A stretch of 64,000 nt of DNA from Arthrobacter sp. efr-133-R2A-120 (GTDB taxonomy: Bacteria > Actinomycetota > Actinomycetes > Actinomycetales > Micrococcaceae). The position numbers and the translations under genes were made by a program. The notes under the pieces are model-generated. The model had not been told where the DNA came from, did not search any database, and saw only the letters and a list, made by a program, of their open reading frames with translations. The stretch's first letter is position 1. Each line of letters opens with the position of its first letter. Location of the stretch: NCBI RefSeq assembly GCF_030209835.1, contig NZ_JARVRF010000005.1, positions 1 through 64,000 on the forward strand. The letters are read 5' to 3'. Below, piece by piece: positions 49,798 through 58,239 of the stretch.

Positions 49798-51309
49798 ATG
49801 CACGAGAACCTATCCACTGCGACGCCTGGGGCTGCAACGGCGCAGACCGACGTCGAACAGAACCTGCAGTCCATTCCCGAATCAGCGCGTACCCGCAGCG
49901 TAGCGGGCCAATTCTGGATCTGGGCAGGCGCAAACCTTGCCCCCATCAACTGGGTCCTCGGGGCCCTCGGCGTCCAGCTTGGACTGGGCTTTGCCGATAC
50001 CGTCACCGTCCTGGTGGTGGGAAACCTGATCGGCATGGCGCTCTTTGGCCTGTTTGTCCTCCTAGGGCAGCGGACGGGTGCTACCGGCATGGTCCTGGCC
50101 CGGGCCGTCTTCGGCCGCCGCGGCAACTACCTCCCGAGCGCCATCCAGGCACTCCTCGGAATCGGCTGGTGCGCCGTCAACACCTGGATCATCCTGGACC
50201 TCGTGATGGCACTCCTCGGCAAGCTCGGCATGGTCGACCCGGAGCAGCCCAACGTGGGCCCCAAGATCCTGGTGGCCTTCCTGATCATGTCCGCCCAGGT
50301 CACCATTGCCTGGTTCGGCTACAAGGCGATCGCTGCTTTCGAAAAGTGGACCGTCCCGCCCACCATCGTGGTGTTGATCGCCATGTCCGCCGTGGCCTGG
50401 TTCGGCATGAACATCGATTGGGGCTACGCGGGCCCTCCCGGTGCTGTCCTTGAAGGCGGGGCGCGAATCGCGGCGATGACCACCGTGATGACTGTCATCG
50501 GCATCGGTTGGGGGATCACCTGGTTCACCTACGCGGCGGACTATTCACGCTTCGTCAGCAAGTCCGTCCCCAAGCACAAGGTTTACCTTGCCTCAGTATT
50601 CGGCCAGTTCCTCCCGGTAGTGTGGCTCGGCATCCTGGGCGCCAGCCTGGCAACGAAGAGCGGCACGGCCGATCCTGGGCACCTCATCGTCGACAACTTC
50701 GGCGTCCTGGCCATCCCGGTGCTCTTCCTGGTGTTGCACGGTCCCATCGCGACGAACATCCTGAACATCTACACTTTTTCGGTGGCTGCCCAGGCACTGG
50801 ATATCAAGGCCAAGCGTCGTTCCTTGAACCTCTTCGTCGGGCTCCTGGCCTTGGTCGGCGTCGTGTTCTTCATCCTGCAGGAGGATTTCGCGTCAACACT
50901 GAGCACGTGGCTCGGCGGGCTCGTGGCGTGGGTAGCCGCGTGGGGAGGCATCATGCTGGTGCACTACTTCTGGGTGGACAAGCGTAGTCCCGTGGCAGTC
51001 GAGCGACTCTTCGATCCCGTGGGCACCCGGCGGCTTCCTGCATTCAACTGGGCCGGGCTCACCGCGCTCTTGGTGGGCATCTTTGCCACGTGGCTGTTCA
51101 TGTACGGCGTCCTGCCGATCATGCAAGGCCCCATCGCCACGGCCATGGGCGGGATCGACTTGTCCTGGCTGGCCGGTGGACTTGTTGCCGCCGCGGTCTA
51201 TGGCGCTTTGGGCCCCCGGGTCCATGCCCGATACCTCCCGCTGGCATCCGCGGCCGCGACGTCGCACCCCCTTGCGGAAGACGCCGTCGCCAATCTGGTC
51301 AACGACTGA
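49798..51309 (+). CDS. NCS1-family nucleobase/allantoin-type permease
   Basis: A 503-residue membrane protein with 12 predicted helices. The family pattern is clear: FWIWAGANLAPINWVLGALG, GQRTGATGMVLARAVFGRRG, IGWGITWFTYAADYSRFVSK. NCS1 carriers import cytosine, purines, allantoin, hydantoins or thiamine with Na+ or H+. The PucR neighbour and the downstream hydrolase point to a purine-derived or cyclic amide substrate. A strong cggagga ribosome-binding site precedes the ATG. Confidence 0.9.
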   Translation: MHENLSTATPGAATAQTDVEQNLQSIPESARTRSVAGQFWIWAGANLAPINWVLGALGVQLGLGFADTVTVLVVGNLIGMALFGLFVLLGQRTGATGMVLARAVFGRRGNYLPSAIQALLGIGWCAVNTWIILDLVMALLGKLGMVDPEQPNVGPKILVAFLIMSAQVTIAWFGYKAIAAFEKWTVPPTIVVLIAMSAVAWFGMNIDWGYAGPPGAVLEGGARIAAMTTVMTVIGIGWGITWFTYAADYSRFVSKSVPKHKVYLASVFGQFLPVVWLGILGASLATKSGTADPGHLIVDNFGVLAIPVLFLVLHGPIATNILNIYTFSVAAQALDIKAKRRSLNLFVGLLALVGVVFFILQEDFASTLSTWLGGLVAWVAAWGGIMLVHYFWVDKRSPVAVERLFDPVGTRRLPAFNWAGLTALLVGIFATWLFMYGVLPIMQGPIATAMGGIDLSWLAGGLVAAAVYGALGPRVHARYLPLASAAATSHPLAEDAVANLVND

Positions 51310-51320
51310 AAGGACACCCG

Positions 51321-52283
51321 ATGACCACCAACGCTTTCCCCGACGAGGCACACTCGATCACTTGGCCCGAAGGCTTCAGGGCCGCGGCGTCCTTCACGTT
51401 CGACGTCGACGCCGAATCCTGCACCATCGCGCACGATCCCACGAGCACCCGGCGCATGTCCCTCATGAGCCACCAGTCCTACGGCCCTAGGGTCGCTGTT
51501 CCACGGCTCCTGAAGATCCTCGAACGCCAAGAGATCCAGGGAACCTTCTTCATCCCGGGGTTCACGGCGGAAAGCTACCCGGACGTGGTGCGGCGGATCG
51601 TCGACGGCGGCCATGAAGTCGCCCACCACGGCTACCTGCACGAACCCATGCAGGGAATCGACGCCGCCACCGAGGCCAACTACCTGGACCGCGGGCTCGA
51701 AGCCCTCGCGAAGGTAGCCGGGGTCAGGCCGGTCGGTTACAGGGCGCCGTGGTGGGAGCTGAACTGGCATTCGCCGGCGCTGCTCGCGGACCGCGGTTTC
51801 CTTTACGATTCAAGCCTGCTCGACGGAGATGCTCCCTACCGCATGGCGGTCACCTCGCGTGATTCACGGGACGTTGATTCACGGGACATTGTGGAGATCC
51901 CCGTCGATTGGGCGTTGGACGATTGGGAACAATACGCGTTCTATCCGGGAGTGACAGGAAGCGGCATCATCGAGAGTCCGGCCAAGGTCTTGGAGATGTG
52001 GACCCTCGAAGCCGTGGCCCACCACGCCCAAGGCAGTTGTTTCGTCCTGACCAACCACCCGTTCATCTCCGGCCGTCCGTCCAAGGCAGTTGCCTTGGAG
52101 CAACTGATCGAACGCGTCAAGGCCATGGACGGGATGTGGGTGACCACCTTGGAGCGGATCGCAGAGCACACCAAGGCCACGGTCAACGAGATCCACAGCC
52201 ACGCCCGCATCGAGGTCCCGAGCTATCCAGGCGCCGGGTCCAGCTTCAAACCTGCCCGCGTCTTACAACCCGCCCCCAACTAG
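51321..52283 (+). CDS. Polysaccharide deacetylase-fold hydrolase, possibly PuuE allantoinase-like
   Basis: A 320-residue NodB-fold hydrolase without a signal peptide, so cytoplasmic. Metal-site elements are visible: FDVDAES (first Asp) and GGHEVAHHGYLHE (His pair), followed by GYRAPWWELN and a late LTNHPFISGRPSK His. Cytoplasmic members include cofactor-independent allantoinase PuuE. Coupling to an NCS1 permease and PucR favours cyclic-amide hydrolysis over sugar deacetylation, but the substrate is unproven. A 15-bp imperfect in-frame duplication (51861-51890) adds an extra SRDVD-type unit. Confidence 0.8.
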   Translation: MTTNAFPDEAHSITWPEGFRAAASFTFDVDAESCTIAHDPTSTRRMSLMSHQSYGPRVAVPRLLKILERQEIQGTFFIPGFTAESYPDVVRRIVDGGHEVAHHGYLHEPMQGIDAATEANYLDRGLEALAKVAGVRPVGYRAPWWELNWHSPALLADRGFLYDSSLLDGDAPYRMAVTSRDSRDVDSRDIVEIPVDWALDDWEQYAFYPGVTGSGIIESPAKVLEMWTLEAVAHHAQGSCFVLTNHPFISGRPSKAVALEQLIERVKAMDGMWVTTLERIAEHTKATVNEIHSHARIEVPSYPGAGSSFKPARVLQPAPN

Positions 52284-52294
52284 GCCCGTCCCCA

Positions 52295-52360
52295 CCCAAC
52301 TAGCTCGCATTAGATGTCGTTATCAGGGCTCAAAACGACATCTAATGCGAGCTAGTTGGG
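52295..52360. repeat. Dispersed palindromic element, copy D (27-bp perfect stem)
   Basis: 52295-52321 pairs perfectly with 52334-52360 around a 12-base loop. It carries CATTAGATGTCG where copies A and C have TTGTTGTCG, and the opposite arm changes to match. It lies between convergent genes and starts 12 bp after the hydrolase stop. Confidence 0.85.
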
Positions 52361-52388
52361 GTGGGGCGGGGGCTAGGGGTGGGCCGGG

Positions 52389-53309
52389 CTACAAGTCGCT
52401 GCGGCACAGGGCGGTGTGGAGTTTGTAAAGTCCATTCAGGTCTCCCGCTGCCAAGCCATCCGGGGCGCCGATCTCCGGGTACATGAGCTGGATTGGATCG
52501 TCTACGTGGTCTAGGCCCACCACGTGGCCCAATTCGTGTTGGATCACCGCGGAGACGTAATGCGCTCCGCCGGAGATGCCCAGCAGTTCCGTGATTTGCG
52601 GGGCGTCCAGGTCCAGGCTTCCCGTCACGTAGCTTTTGGGTCCGGAGCCGAAGCTGTACATGGTGCTGCCGCCAGTGCCGATGACGGATCCAGCCAAGCC
52701 CGGAGCCGCCTCGGGAGTGGTCCAGGAAATCAGCAGGGGTGCCCAACGATCTCCGTAGAGCGCGGGCTGGTATGGCTTGCGCTTCTCGGCGGGCTTTTCC
52801 GTGCTGGCGCCGTCGTCGATGAACTTGAGGCCCGTGGCAGCAGCGATCTTGGCGATGGCGTCGGCGATGAGCCCCTCGGATCCGGCCGGGGCGAGGGCTG
52901 CGTTGACCACGTAGTGCAATGGACGGCACGGAGAGTAGCTCACGGGTGTGCCGTCGGCATTGGTGGCCAGGAACTTGTAGGAGTTGCTGGCCACAGCGGG
53001 CTTGGCGGGGGAGCCGAGCGGGTGGCCAGCCTCTTCCAGTCCAGGCGGCGGGGTATCCGGCGCGCGGGCAGCCTTTTGCTGCCCGTTCCCGGGAACCGCG
53101 TCGGGCCCGGAGCTGCTTGCCGTGGCAGGGGCGGAAGGAGCCAGATTAGGAAGCAACCCGATGATGCCCGGGTCGCCGCGGAGGAAGCCACTGACAAGCA
53201 CGGAAACGGCCGCAACCACGGCCACCACCATCACGTTCCGGAACAGCGCCAGCGCGGTACTGGCGCGCTTGGGCGGCGGGCCGCCATCGTACCCGTAGTT
53301 TGAATGCAC
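52389..53309 (-). CDS. Membrane-anchored matrixin-like zinc metalloprotease
   Basis: A 306-residue protein. One N-terminal membrane helix (about 24-42), then a Pro/Ala/Ser-rich linker (about 50-108), then a metzincin catalytic domain. The zinc motif HELGHVVGLDH near residue 260 is followed by the Met-turn segment PIQLMYPEI. It probably acts outside the cell on surface proteins. GTG start with a ggggag site upstream. Several actinobacteria have such proteins with unknown targets. Confidence 0.85.
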   Translation of the reverse strand: MHSNYGYDGGPPPKRASTALALFRNVMVVAVVAAVSVLVSGFLRGDPGIIGLLPNLAPSAPATASSSGPDAVPGNGQQKAARAPDTPPPGLEEAGHPLGSPAKPAVASNSYKFLATNADGTPVSYSPCRPLHYVVNAALAPAGSEGLIADAIAKIAAATGLKFIDDGASTEKPAEKRKPYQPALYGDRWAPLLISWTTPEAAPGLAGSVIGTGGSTMYSFGSGPKSYVTGSLDLDAPQITELLGISGGAHYVSAVIQHELGHVVGLDHVDDPIQLMYPEIGAPDGLAAGDLNGLYKLHTALCRSDL

Positions 53310-53356
53310 GTCTTCTCCCCAAGTCCCTGTACCGGCGCCCCGTCGGGCCGGCGCTG

Positions 53357-54520
53357 CTATCCGATCACAGCGCCGAAGACGAGGCCCAGCCCATACGTGG
53401 CCGCGGCCGCACCGAGTCCGATGGCGAGCTGCCGGAGGCCGCGGGTCAGGGGCGAGGTCCCGGACAACAAGCCGACGACGGCGCCAGTCGACAGAAGCGC
53501 GATGCCCACCAGCGTACCGGCCACAGCAAGCGCTGCGAAGCCCGTCATGCCGAAGATGAACGGCAGGATGGGCACGATGGCGCCCGAAGCGAAGAAGCAG
53601 AAGCTCGAGATCGCGGCGCCCCAGGCGGAGCCCACGGCCTCGTGCTCATTGACGGTTTCTTCCACTTCGGGGTGGAGGGAGAGGCTGGGATCGCAATCGC
53701 AGCTGTAGAGGCCCATGCGCTCGGCGGCCCGGTGTTCGGCGGCTTCGCGGGACATGCCCCGGGCCAGATATACCAGGACCAGCTCATTGTGCTCGATGTC
53801 CAGGGCCGGGGCTGCGGTCAGCGTGGCCTGGGTGGGGCGAGTGGCCTTGAGGAGCTCGAGTTGCGAGCGGACCGAGACATACTCGCCGGCACCCATGGAC
53901 AGCGCGCCCGCCAGGAGGCCGGCGATACCGCTGAACAGGACCACGGTTGCGGGAACGCCCGTGGCCGCCATGCCCATCACGAGGGAAAGGTTGCTGACCA
54001 AGCCGTCGTTGGCGCCGAATACGGCCGCGCGGAAGGTGCCGGACAACCTATTGCGACCGCGCGTCGCCAGGCCACGGACTACTTCTTCGTGGATCTGTTC
54101 ATCAGCCGCCATGGCGCGGGTTGCTGCTGGATCCTTCGTATAAGGCGAACGGCCTTCAGCCCGTTGGGCGAGGGCCAGCACGAACACGGATCCGAAGTTC
54201 CGGGCCAGGAAGCCGAGCATTTGGCTCCGGACGGAGGCTGCCTTGGGCATGCCGGCATGTTCGCCGAGGAGCTTGAGCCAGTGCGCCTCATGGCGGCCTT
54301 CGGCATCTGCGAGAGCCAACAGGATTTCGCGTTCCTCGCCATCGCGGCGCTGCGCCAGTTGACGGTACACGGCGGCCTCGGCGCGCTCGTCCGCCAAGTA
54401 CTGCCGCCAGCGCTTGATGTCCGACGACGACGGGGGAGTCTTGGGGGCTGCTTCGTCTTGCGATGGACTGCTTGAGTCCGACGGATTGTCTGAATACGAG
54501 GGTTTTGTGTGCGGGTGCAC
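53357..54520 (-). CDS. Ferritin-like / VIT1-CCC1 fusion, probable iron or manganese exporter (MbfA-like)
   Basis: A 387-residue protein. The N-terminal ferritin-like domain (about 35-165) has DERAEAAVYRQLA, EGRHEAHW and DEQIHEEVV carboxylate/His motifs. The C-terminal VIT1/CCC1 domain (about 160-387) has FGANDGLVSNLSLVMG and the metal-site ALSMGAGEYVSVRSQLELL, with five likely helices. MbfA-type fusions export iron. GTG start with an aggag site. It is the next gene upstream of the protease on the same strand, with a 47-bp gap. Confidence 0.88.
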   Translation of the reverse strand: MHPHTKPSYSDNPSDSSSPSQDEAAPKTPPSSSDIKRWRQYLADERAEAAVYRQLAQRRDGEEREILLALADAEGRHEAHWLKLLGEHAGMPKAASVRSQMLGFLARNFGSVFVLALAQRAEGRSPYTKDPAATRAMAADEQIHEEVVRGLATRGRNRLSGTFRAAVFGANDGLVSNLSLVMGMAATGVPATVVLFSGIAGLLAGALSMGAGEYVSVRSQLELLKATRPTQATLTAAPALDIEHNELVLVYLARGMSREAAEHRAAERMGLYSCDCDPSLSLHPEVEETVNEHEAVGSAWGAAISSFCFFASGAIVPILPFIFGMTGFAALAVAGTLVGIALLSTGAVVGLLSGTSPLTRGLRQLAIGLGAAAATYGLGLVFGAVIG

Positions 54521-54787
54521 CGGGACTCCTGGGTCGCTGGGGCGGGCTTCATCGCCTCATTGCGGCTCCACTCTATCGCCAATTTCCGCGGTTTTTCGGC
54601 CGGTAATCCTCACTGGACATTTTAGGCGTGCCTCAAAAACCGGGAGGCTCGCGGGAGGCCTTGACCGCCGCAGGGGGCAGTGCTGGGATGGATGGACAGG
54701 GTCCACGAATTGGCGGGGTGGCGTTGGACCGGCTGCCTCACTTGCCTGTCCGATGGGCTCAGCGGCACGTCGAACGGAGGTTGCACC

Positions 54788-54976
54788 ATGGACAGCACCG
54801 AGACCCACGCCCGCCACCCCGACCGTCCCACGGTCGAGGCCGATCCCGCCTACGACTACAGCGAAGACCTGGAGGTGGACGAGGACTGGGAGGAACAATC
54901 CGAGGTCCTCGACGACGACGAACGGGTGGTCCCGCTCGACGCCGAGGAACACCGTGAGGACGAAGAGTTCGAATAG
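54788..54976 (+). CDS. Small highly acidic hypothetical protein
   Basis: A 62-residue protein rich in Asp and Glu (YSEDLEVDEDWEEQSEVLDD, then EEHREDEEFE), with a predicted very low isoelectric point and probable disorder. The ATG at 54788 has a ggagg site eight bases upstream, which fixes the start over longer frames. Family uncertain. Monocistronic between divergent and convergent neighbours. Confidence 0.7.
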   Translation: MDSTETHARHPDRPTVEADPAYDYSEDLEVDEDWEEQSEVLDDDERVVPLDAEEHREDEEFE

Positions 54977-55027
54977 CCTCTGCTCGCTGAACCGGCCTCG
55001 CTGAACCTGACTCGCTGAATCCGGGCC

Positions 55028-55348
55028 CTAGAACGCGCTCAGGATGAAGTGCCGCTGCACGCCCGCCCGGTGCCCGGTTGCCGCCACCGTGAGGGTGAGT
55101 TTCCGTGTCGCCGGGAACCAGCGGGCGGGCTGGACCGCTTTTGAAAGCGCTTCGGTGATGAGCCGTGGCTCATGATGCCAATAGCGTTCCAAGTTTCCGT
55201 CCACCACGAACGTGATGGAGCCTTGGGAGAGGTCGACGCCGGGAATCACCCGGACGAACTCGTCCACCCGTCGGGGGCGTGGCAACAAGAGGCTTCCGGT
55301 CTGGGTGGTGCGCTCAGCTGTGGCGGTAGCGCCGTTTTCGAAAGGCAT
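55028..55348 (-). CDS. Hypothetical protein
   Basis: A 106-residue protein. After a Thr-rich start it has LLLPRPRRVDEFVRVIPGVD, SITFVVDGNLERYWHHEPRL and a basic C-terminus. The ATG at 55348 is chosen for its aggagaagg ribosome-binding site. Family not recognised. Expression is convergent with the acidic protein gene. Confidence 0.65.
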   Translation of the reverse strand: MPFENGATATAERTTQTGSLLLPRPRRVDEFVRVIPGVDLSQGSITFVVDGNLERYWHHEPRLITEALSKAVQPARWFPATRKLTLTVAATGHRAGVQRHFILSAF

Positions 55349-55505
55349 GGCCTTCTCCTGTGGAGTTGCTCTTGCCCGTTCGGTTGTCTCTGGTCCGAGC
55401 CGGGCCGCTTCTTCATCCGAACCACCCGTGAACATGGGGTTGGCGTGTGGCAAGTCGGAGCTTGGCGCCACATCTCTTGAAGCTGTTCCTACTGTACATG
55501 CAGGC

Positions 55506-55544
55506 GCGGCGCCGCACCTCTCGAAGGAGAAGGTGCGGCGCCGC
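55506..55544 (-). terminator. Strong hairpin terminator of the symporter gene
   Basis: A perfect 14-bp GC-rich stem (55506-55519 with 55531-55544) lies just after the symporter stop on the minus strand. The T-run is weak. Confidence 0.8.
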
Positions 55545-55567
55545 CGTCGTACTTAATTCTGTGAAGC

Positions 55568-57100
55568 TTAGTGGCTGGCCACCGGGTGGGCCTCCAGCGG
55601 GAGTTCCTCGGTGACCGCTCCTGCGACGCGGCGGTCCCAGGCTTCGCGGACCTCGGGTTCCGTGGGCGGCGTCAGCAGGGAGACCACAACGTAGATGACG
55701 AGCGACGCGCCGAGGCCCCAGTAGATGGGATCGTTGGCGTAGACGCCGTCTTCGCTAGGGATAATTCCCGTGGCGTAAGCGATCAGCAAGGCCAAGGTCA
55801 AGACCGAGCCGACGGCCATGGACCATGCCGCTGCGATGCCCGTGCCGCGCTTCCAGACCAGGCCGCCCAGGATGGCAACCAGGAGGCCACCTACCAGGAT
55901 GTCGTACGCGATGGTCAGGGCCACCACGACGTCCTGCGCCGCCATGGAGATCAGCACGGCCACGATGCCCAGTCCAAGGACCCAGTAGCGGTTGGCCTTG
56001 ACGTCGTGCTCGGGGTTCTCGGTGTCGTCGGTGTTGATCGTTTTGCCGAACCAGCTGGCCACGAACGGGACAACGTCGGCGCGGGCAACGGTGGCTGCGG
56101 CGATGAGGGCTCCGGATGCGGTGGACATCATGGCAGCGACTGCTGCGGCCATGACGAGGCCGCCGATGCCGATCGGCAGGATGTGGGTGGCAACCTCGGC
56201 GTAGACAACGTCCTTGCCAAGGGCCTTCACGTCGATGTTGGGCAAGGCCACGCGGGCGGCCAGGCCAATCAGGGCGCCGGCGACGCCGTACAGGACGCAG
56301 TAGATGCCGGCAGTGGCGCCGCCCCAACGGGCCACCTTGGGGGTCTTGGCAGTGAAGACGCGCTGCCAGATGTCCTGGCCGATGAGCAGGCCCAGGGTGT
56401 AGACCACGAAGTAGGTGATGATGGTCTGCGCGCCGATGCCGTCCAGCTGGAAGAAGCTGGCGTCAACGCGGGCACGGATGCCGTCGAGGCCGCCTGCGGC
56501 GTTGAGGGCGAACGGCAGCATGAGGAAGAAGATGCCCACCGTCTTGATGATGAACTGCACCTGGTCGGCGAGGGTGATGGACCACATGCCGCCGATGGTC
56601 GAGTAGACCAGGACGATGGCGCCGCCGACGGCGATGGCAAGCCAGCGCTCCCAGCCGAAGAGGACAACGAAGATCGTGGCGTATGCACCCGTGGACGTGG
56701 CACACAGCATGAGGGTGTAGGCCAGCATGACGATGCCGGAGGTCTGCGTGGCGCGCTGGCCGTAACGCAGGCTCAGCATCTGGGAGACCGTGTAGATTTT
56801 CAGCCGCTGGATGGTGCCGGCGAAAAGCAGGCTCAGGAGGAGCACGCCCGAACCGATGGCGACGACCAACCACATGCCGGAGACGCCGAACTTGTAGCCG
56901 AGGCCGACGCCGCCAACCGTTGAAGCGCCGCCGAGGACGACGGCGGCCATGGTGCCGGTGTAGAGCATCGGACCAAGGCGGCGTCCTGCCACCAGGAAGT
57001 CGCTGTTGTTCTTGGTGCGCGACTTGCCCCACCAGCCGAAGGCCAGCATGGCGAGCAAATACACCACCACGATCGCAATATTGATGAACGAAGAGTCCAC
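55568..57100 (-). CDS. Sodium:solute symporter (SSS family)
   Basis: A 510-residue carrier with about 13 helices. The family hallmarks are GWWGKSRTKNNSDFLVAGRR at the start, GYKFGVSGMW, TIGGMWSITLADQVQFIIK and AAVAAMMSTASGALIAAATV. Substrates of this group include carboxylates, urea, proline and polyamines; none can be named here. GTG start with an aggag site. An XRE-cupin regulator is divergent and probably controls it. Confidence 0.9.
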   Translation of the reverse strand: MDSSFINIAIVVVYLLAMLAFGWWGKSRTKNNSDFLVAGRRLGPMLYTGTMAAVVLGGASTVGGVGLGYKFGVSGMWLVVAIGSGVLLLSLLFAGTIQRLKIYTVSQMLSLRYGQRATQTSGIVMLAYTLMLCATSTGAYATIFVVLFGWERWLAIAVGGAIVLVYSTIGGMWSITLADQVQFIIKTVGIFFLMLPFALNAAGGLDGIRARVDASFFQLDGIGAQTIITYFVVYTLGLLIGQDIWQRVFTAKTPKVARWGGATAGIYCVLYGVAGALIGLAARVALPNIDVKALGKDVVYAEVATHILPIGIGGLVMAAAVAAMMSTASGALIAAATVARADVVPFVASWFGKTINTDDTENPEHDVKANRYWVLGLGIVAVLISMAAQDVVVALTIAYDILVGGLLVAILGGLVWKRGTGIAAAWSMAVGSVLTLALLIAYATGIIPSEDGVYANDPIYWGLGASLVIYVVVSLLTPPTEPEVREAWDRRVAGAVTEELPLEAHPVASH

Positions 57101-57403
57101 GGTTGGCTCCTGAAAGTGATGCGCAGAGTTCTTGGGGATTCCGACGCCGGTCCGCTGGGTTTCGCTGCGGGTTGCGGAAGGTCTCTGCGCTGGTGATTGG
57201 GGAGAGTAGTCTGTGATGTGTGCCTCACAAACAACACTTGTTGCCTATGAGGATACGTAGTGATGCGAGTAACAGTCAAGGCGTTGCTTTGCGCGGCGGG
57301 CGGATCGGCGCTCCTCTGGCTGTCCAAAGGGTCCGCCACTCGGGCGATCCGGCTACTATTGCTGCAATGACAGGGCCGCAGAAACGGCCTGAAAGGTTCG
57401 TGA
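57101..57403. promoter_or_regulatory. Divergent promoter region of symporter and XRE-cupin regulator
   Basis: No gene is seen. A candidate operator CAACActTGTTG lies at 57232-57243 near the middle, just after a TGTGA-N8-TCACA arrangement (57212-57229). The regulator gene is preceded by gaaagg. Confidence 0.35.
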
Positions 57404-57979
57404 ATGAAGGCTCTCCCCGTTGAACCGAGCAACGTCCCAGTTGCCATCGGTTCCAGAATCCGCGCCGCCCGCCAATCGCAGCGGCTCACCATCGAGCAGG
57501 TTGCCGACGCCACCGGCCTGACCAAAGGGTTCCTGAGCCGTGTGGAGCGTGACCTGACATCGCCGTCGGTCGCTTCCCTTGTGACGCTTTGCCAGGTTCT
57601 TTCAGTGTCCATCGGCGATCTTTTCGCGGCACCGGAGACGCACCTGACCCGGCGCGATGATGGGCCGCGGATTTCTCTCGGCGGCCAGGGAATAGTGGAG
57701 CGTCTCCTGACTGCCCGGTCCGAACGGCGGTTGCAGATCCTGCAGGCCTCCATCGAGCCCCGCGGCCGCGGAGAAGCCGAGCTTTACGCCGTCGATTGCG
57801 ACGTCGACGTCCTTCACGTCGTCAAGGGCCGCATCAAATTGATCCTCACCAACGAGGAGTACGAGCTCGAAGAGGGAGACACGCTGTCCTTCCCGGGCCG
57901 CGAACCCCATACCTGGGTCAATCCCACGGACGAGCCCGTTGAGGTGCTCTGGATCCTGGTGCCGGCAGCCAGCCGCTGA
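57404..57979 (+). CDS. XRE-family regulator with cupin domain
   Basis: A 191-residue regulator. The helix-turn-helix spans about 15-70 (IGSRIRAARQSQRLTIEQVA, then GLTKGFLSRVERDLTSPSV) and the cupin sensor about 110-190 (YAVDCDVDVLHVVKGRIKLI, then LEEGDTLSFPGREPHTWVNP). This type senses small carboxylates or amines and represses adjacent transport and catabolic genes. It is divergent from the SSS symporter. Confidence 0.9.
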   Translation: MKALPVEPSNVPVAIGSRIRAARQSQRLTIEQVADATGLTKGFLSRVERDLTSPSVASLVTLCQVLSVSIGDLFAAPETHLTRRDDGPRISLGGQGIVERLLTARSERRLQILQASIEPRGRGEAELYAVDCDVDVLHVVKGRIKLILTNEEYELEEGDTLSFPGREPHTWVNPTDEPVEVLWILVPAASR

Positions 57980-58013
57980 CGCTGTGACGCGCCGTATTTG
58001 CGACACGCGGCGC

Positions 58014-58082
58014 GTAACCTGCCGGAAACATGACTGACTTCAGGATTTAACCCTGGGGCCAGCGGTGTTACGTCCCTGAAAT
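58014..58082 (+). promoter_or_regulatory. Two GlnR-type boxes upstream of amtB
   Basis: GTAAC-CTGCCG-GAAAC at 58014-58029 and GTTAC-GTCCCT-GAAAT at 58067-58082 both fit the actinobacterial GlnR pattern (GTnAC, six bases, GaAAC-like). They lie about 160-225 bp before the amtB start. They predict activation under nitrogen limitation. Confidence 0.65.
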
Positions 58083-58239
58083 GATCCGCGCCGAATGCTG
58101 AAACAGGGCGACTGTACCTTCGAGTCAAGGCAACTTGTCAAGGTCGGTATCCCGTGGGGTACCAGGACCTGTTCGTTTTAAAAATGGTCTCGCCGTGCGG
58201 GCGCCATGGAGCGCCGTATATGCAGGAAGGCTCCCGAAA

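Noticed and set aside
57212-57229. TGTGA...TCACA resembling a CRP/GlxR site
   Set aside because: The spacer is eight bases rather than the required six, so it is not a convincing site.
58135-58239. N-terminal extension of the ammonium transporter
   Set aside because: It has no ribosome-binding site and covers the promoter region. The ATG at 58240 has aggaagg and fits the family.
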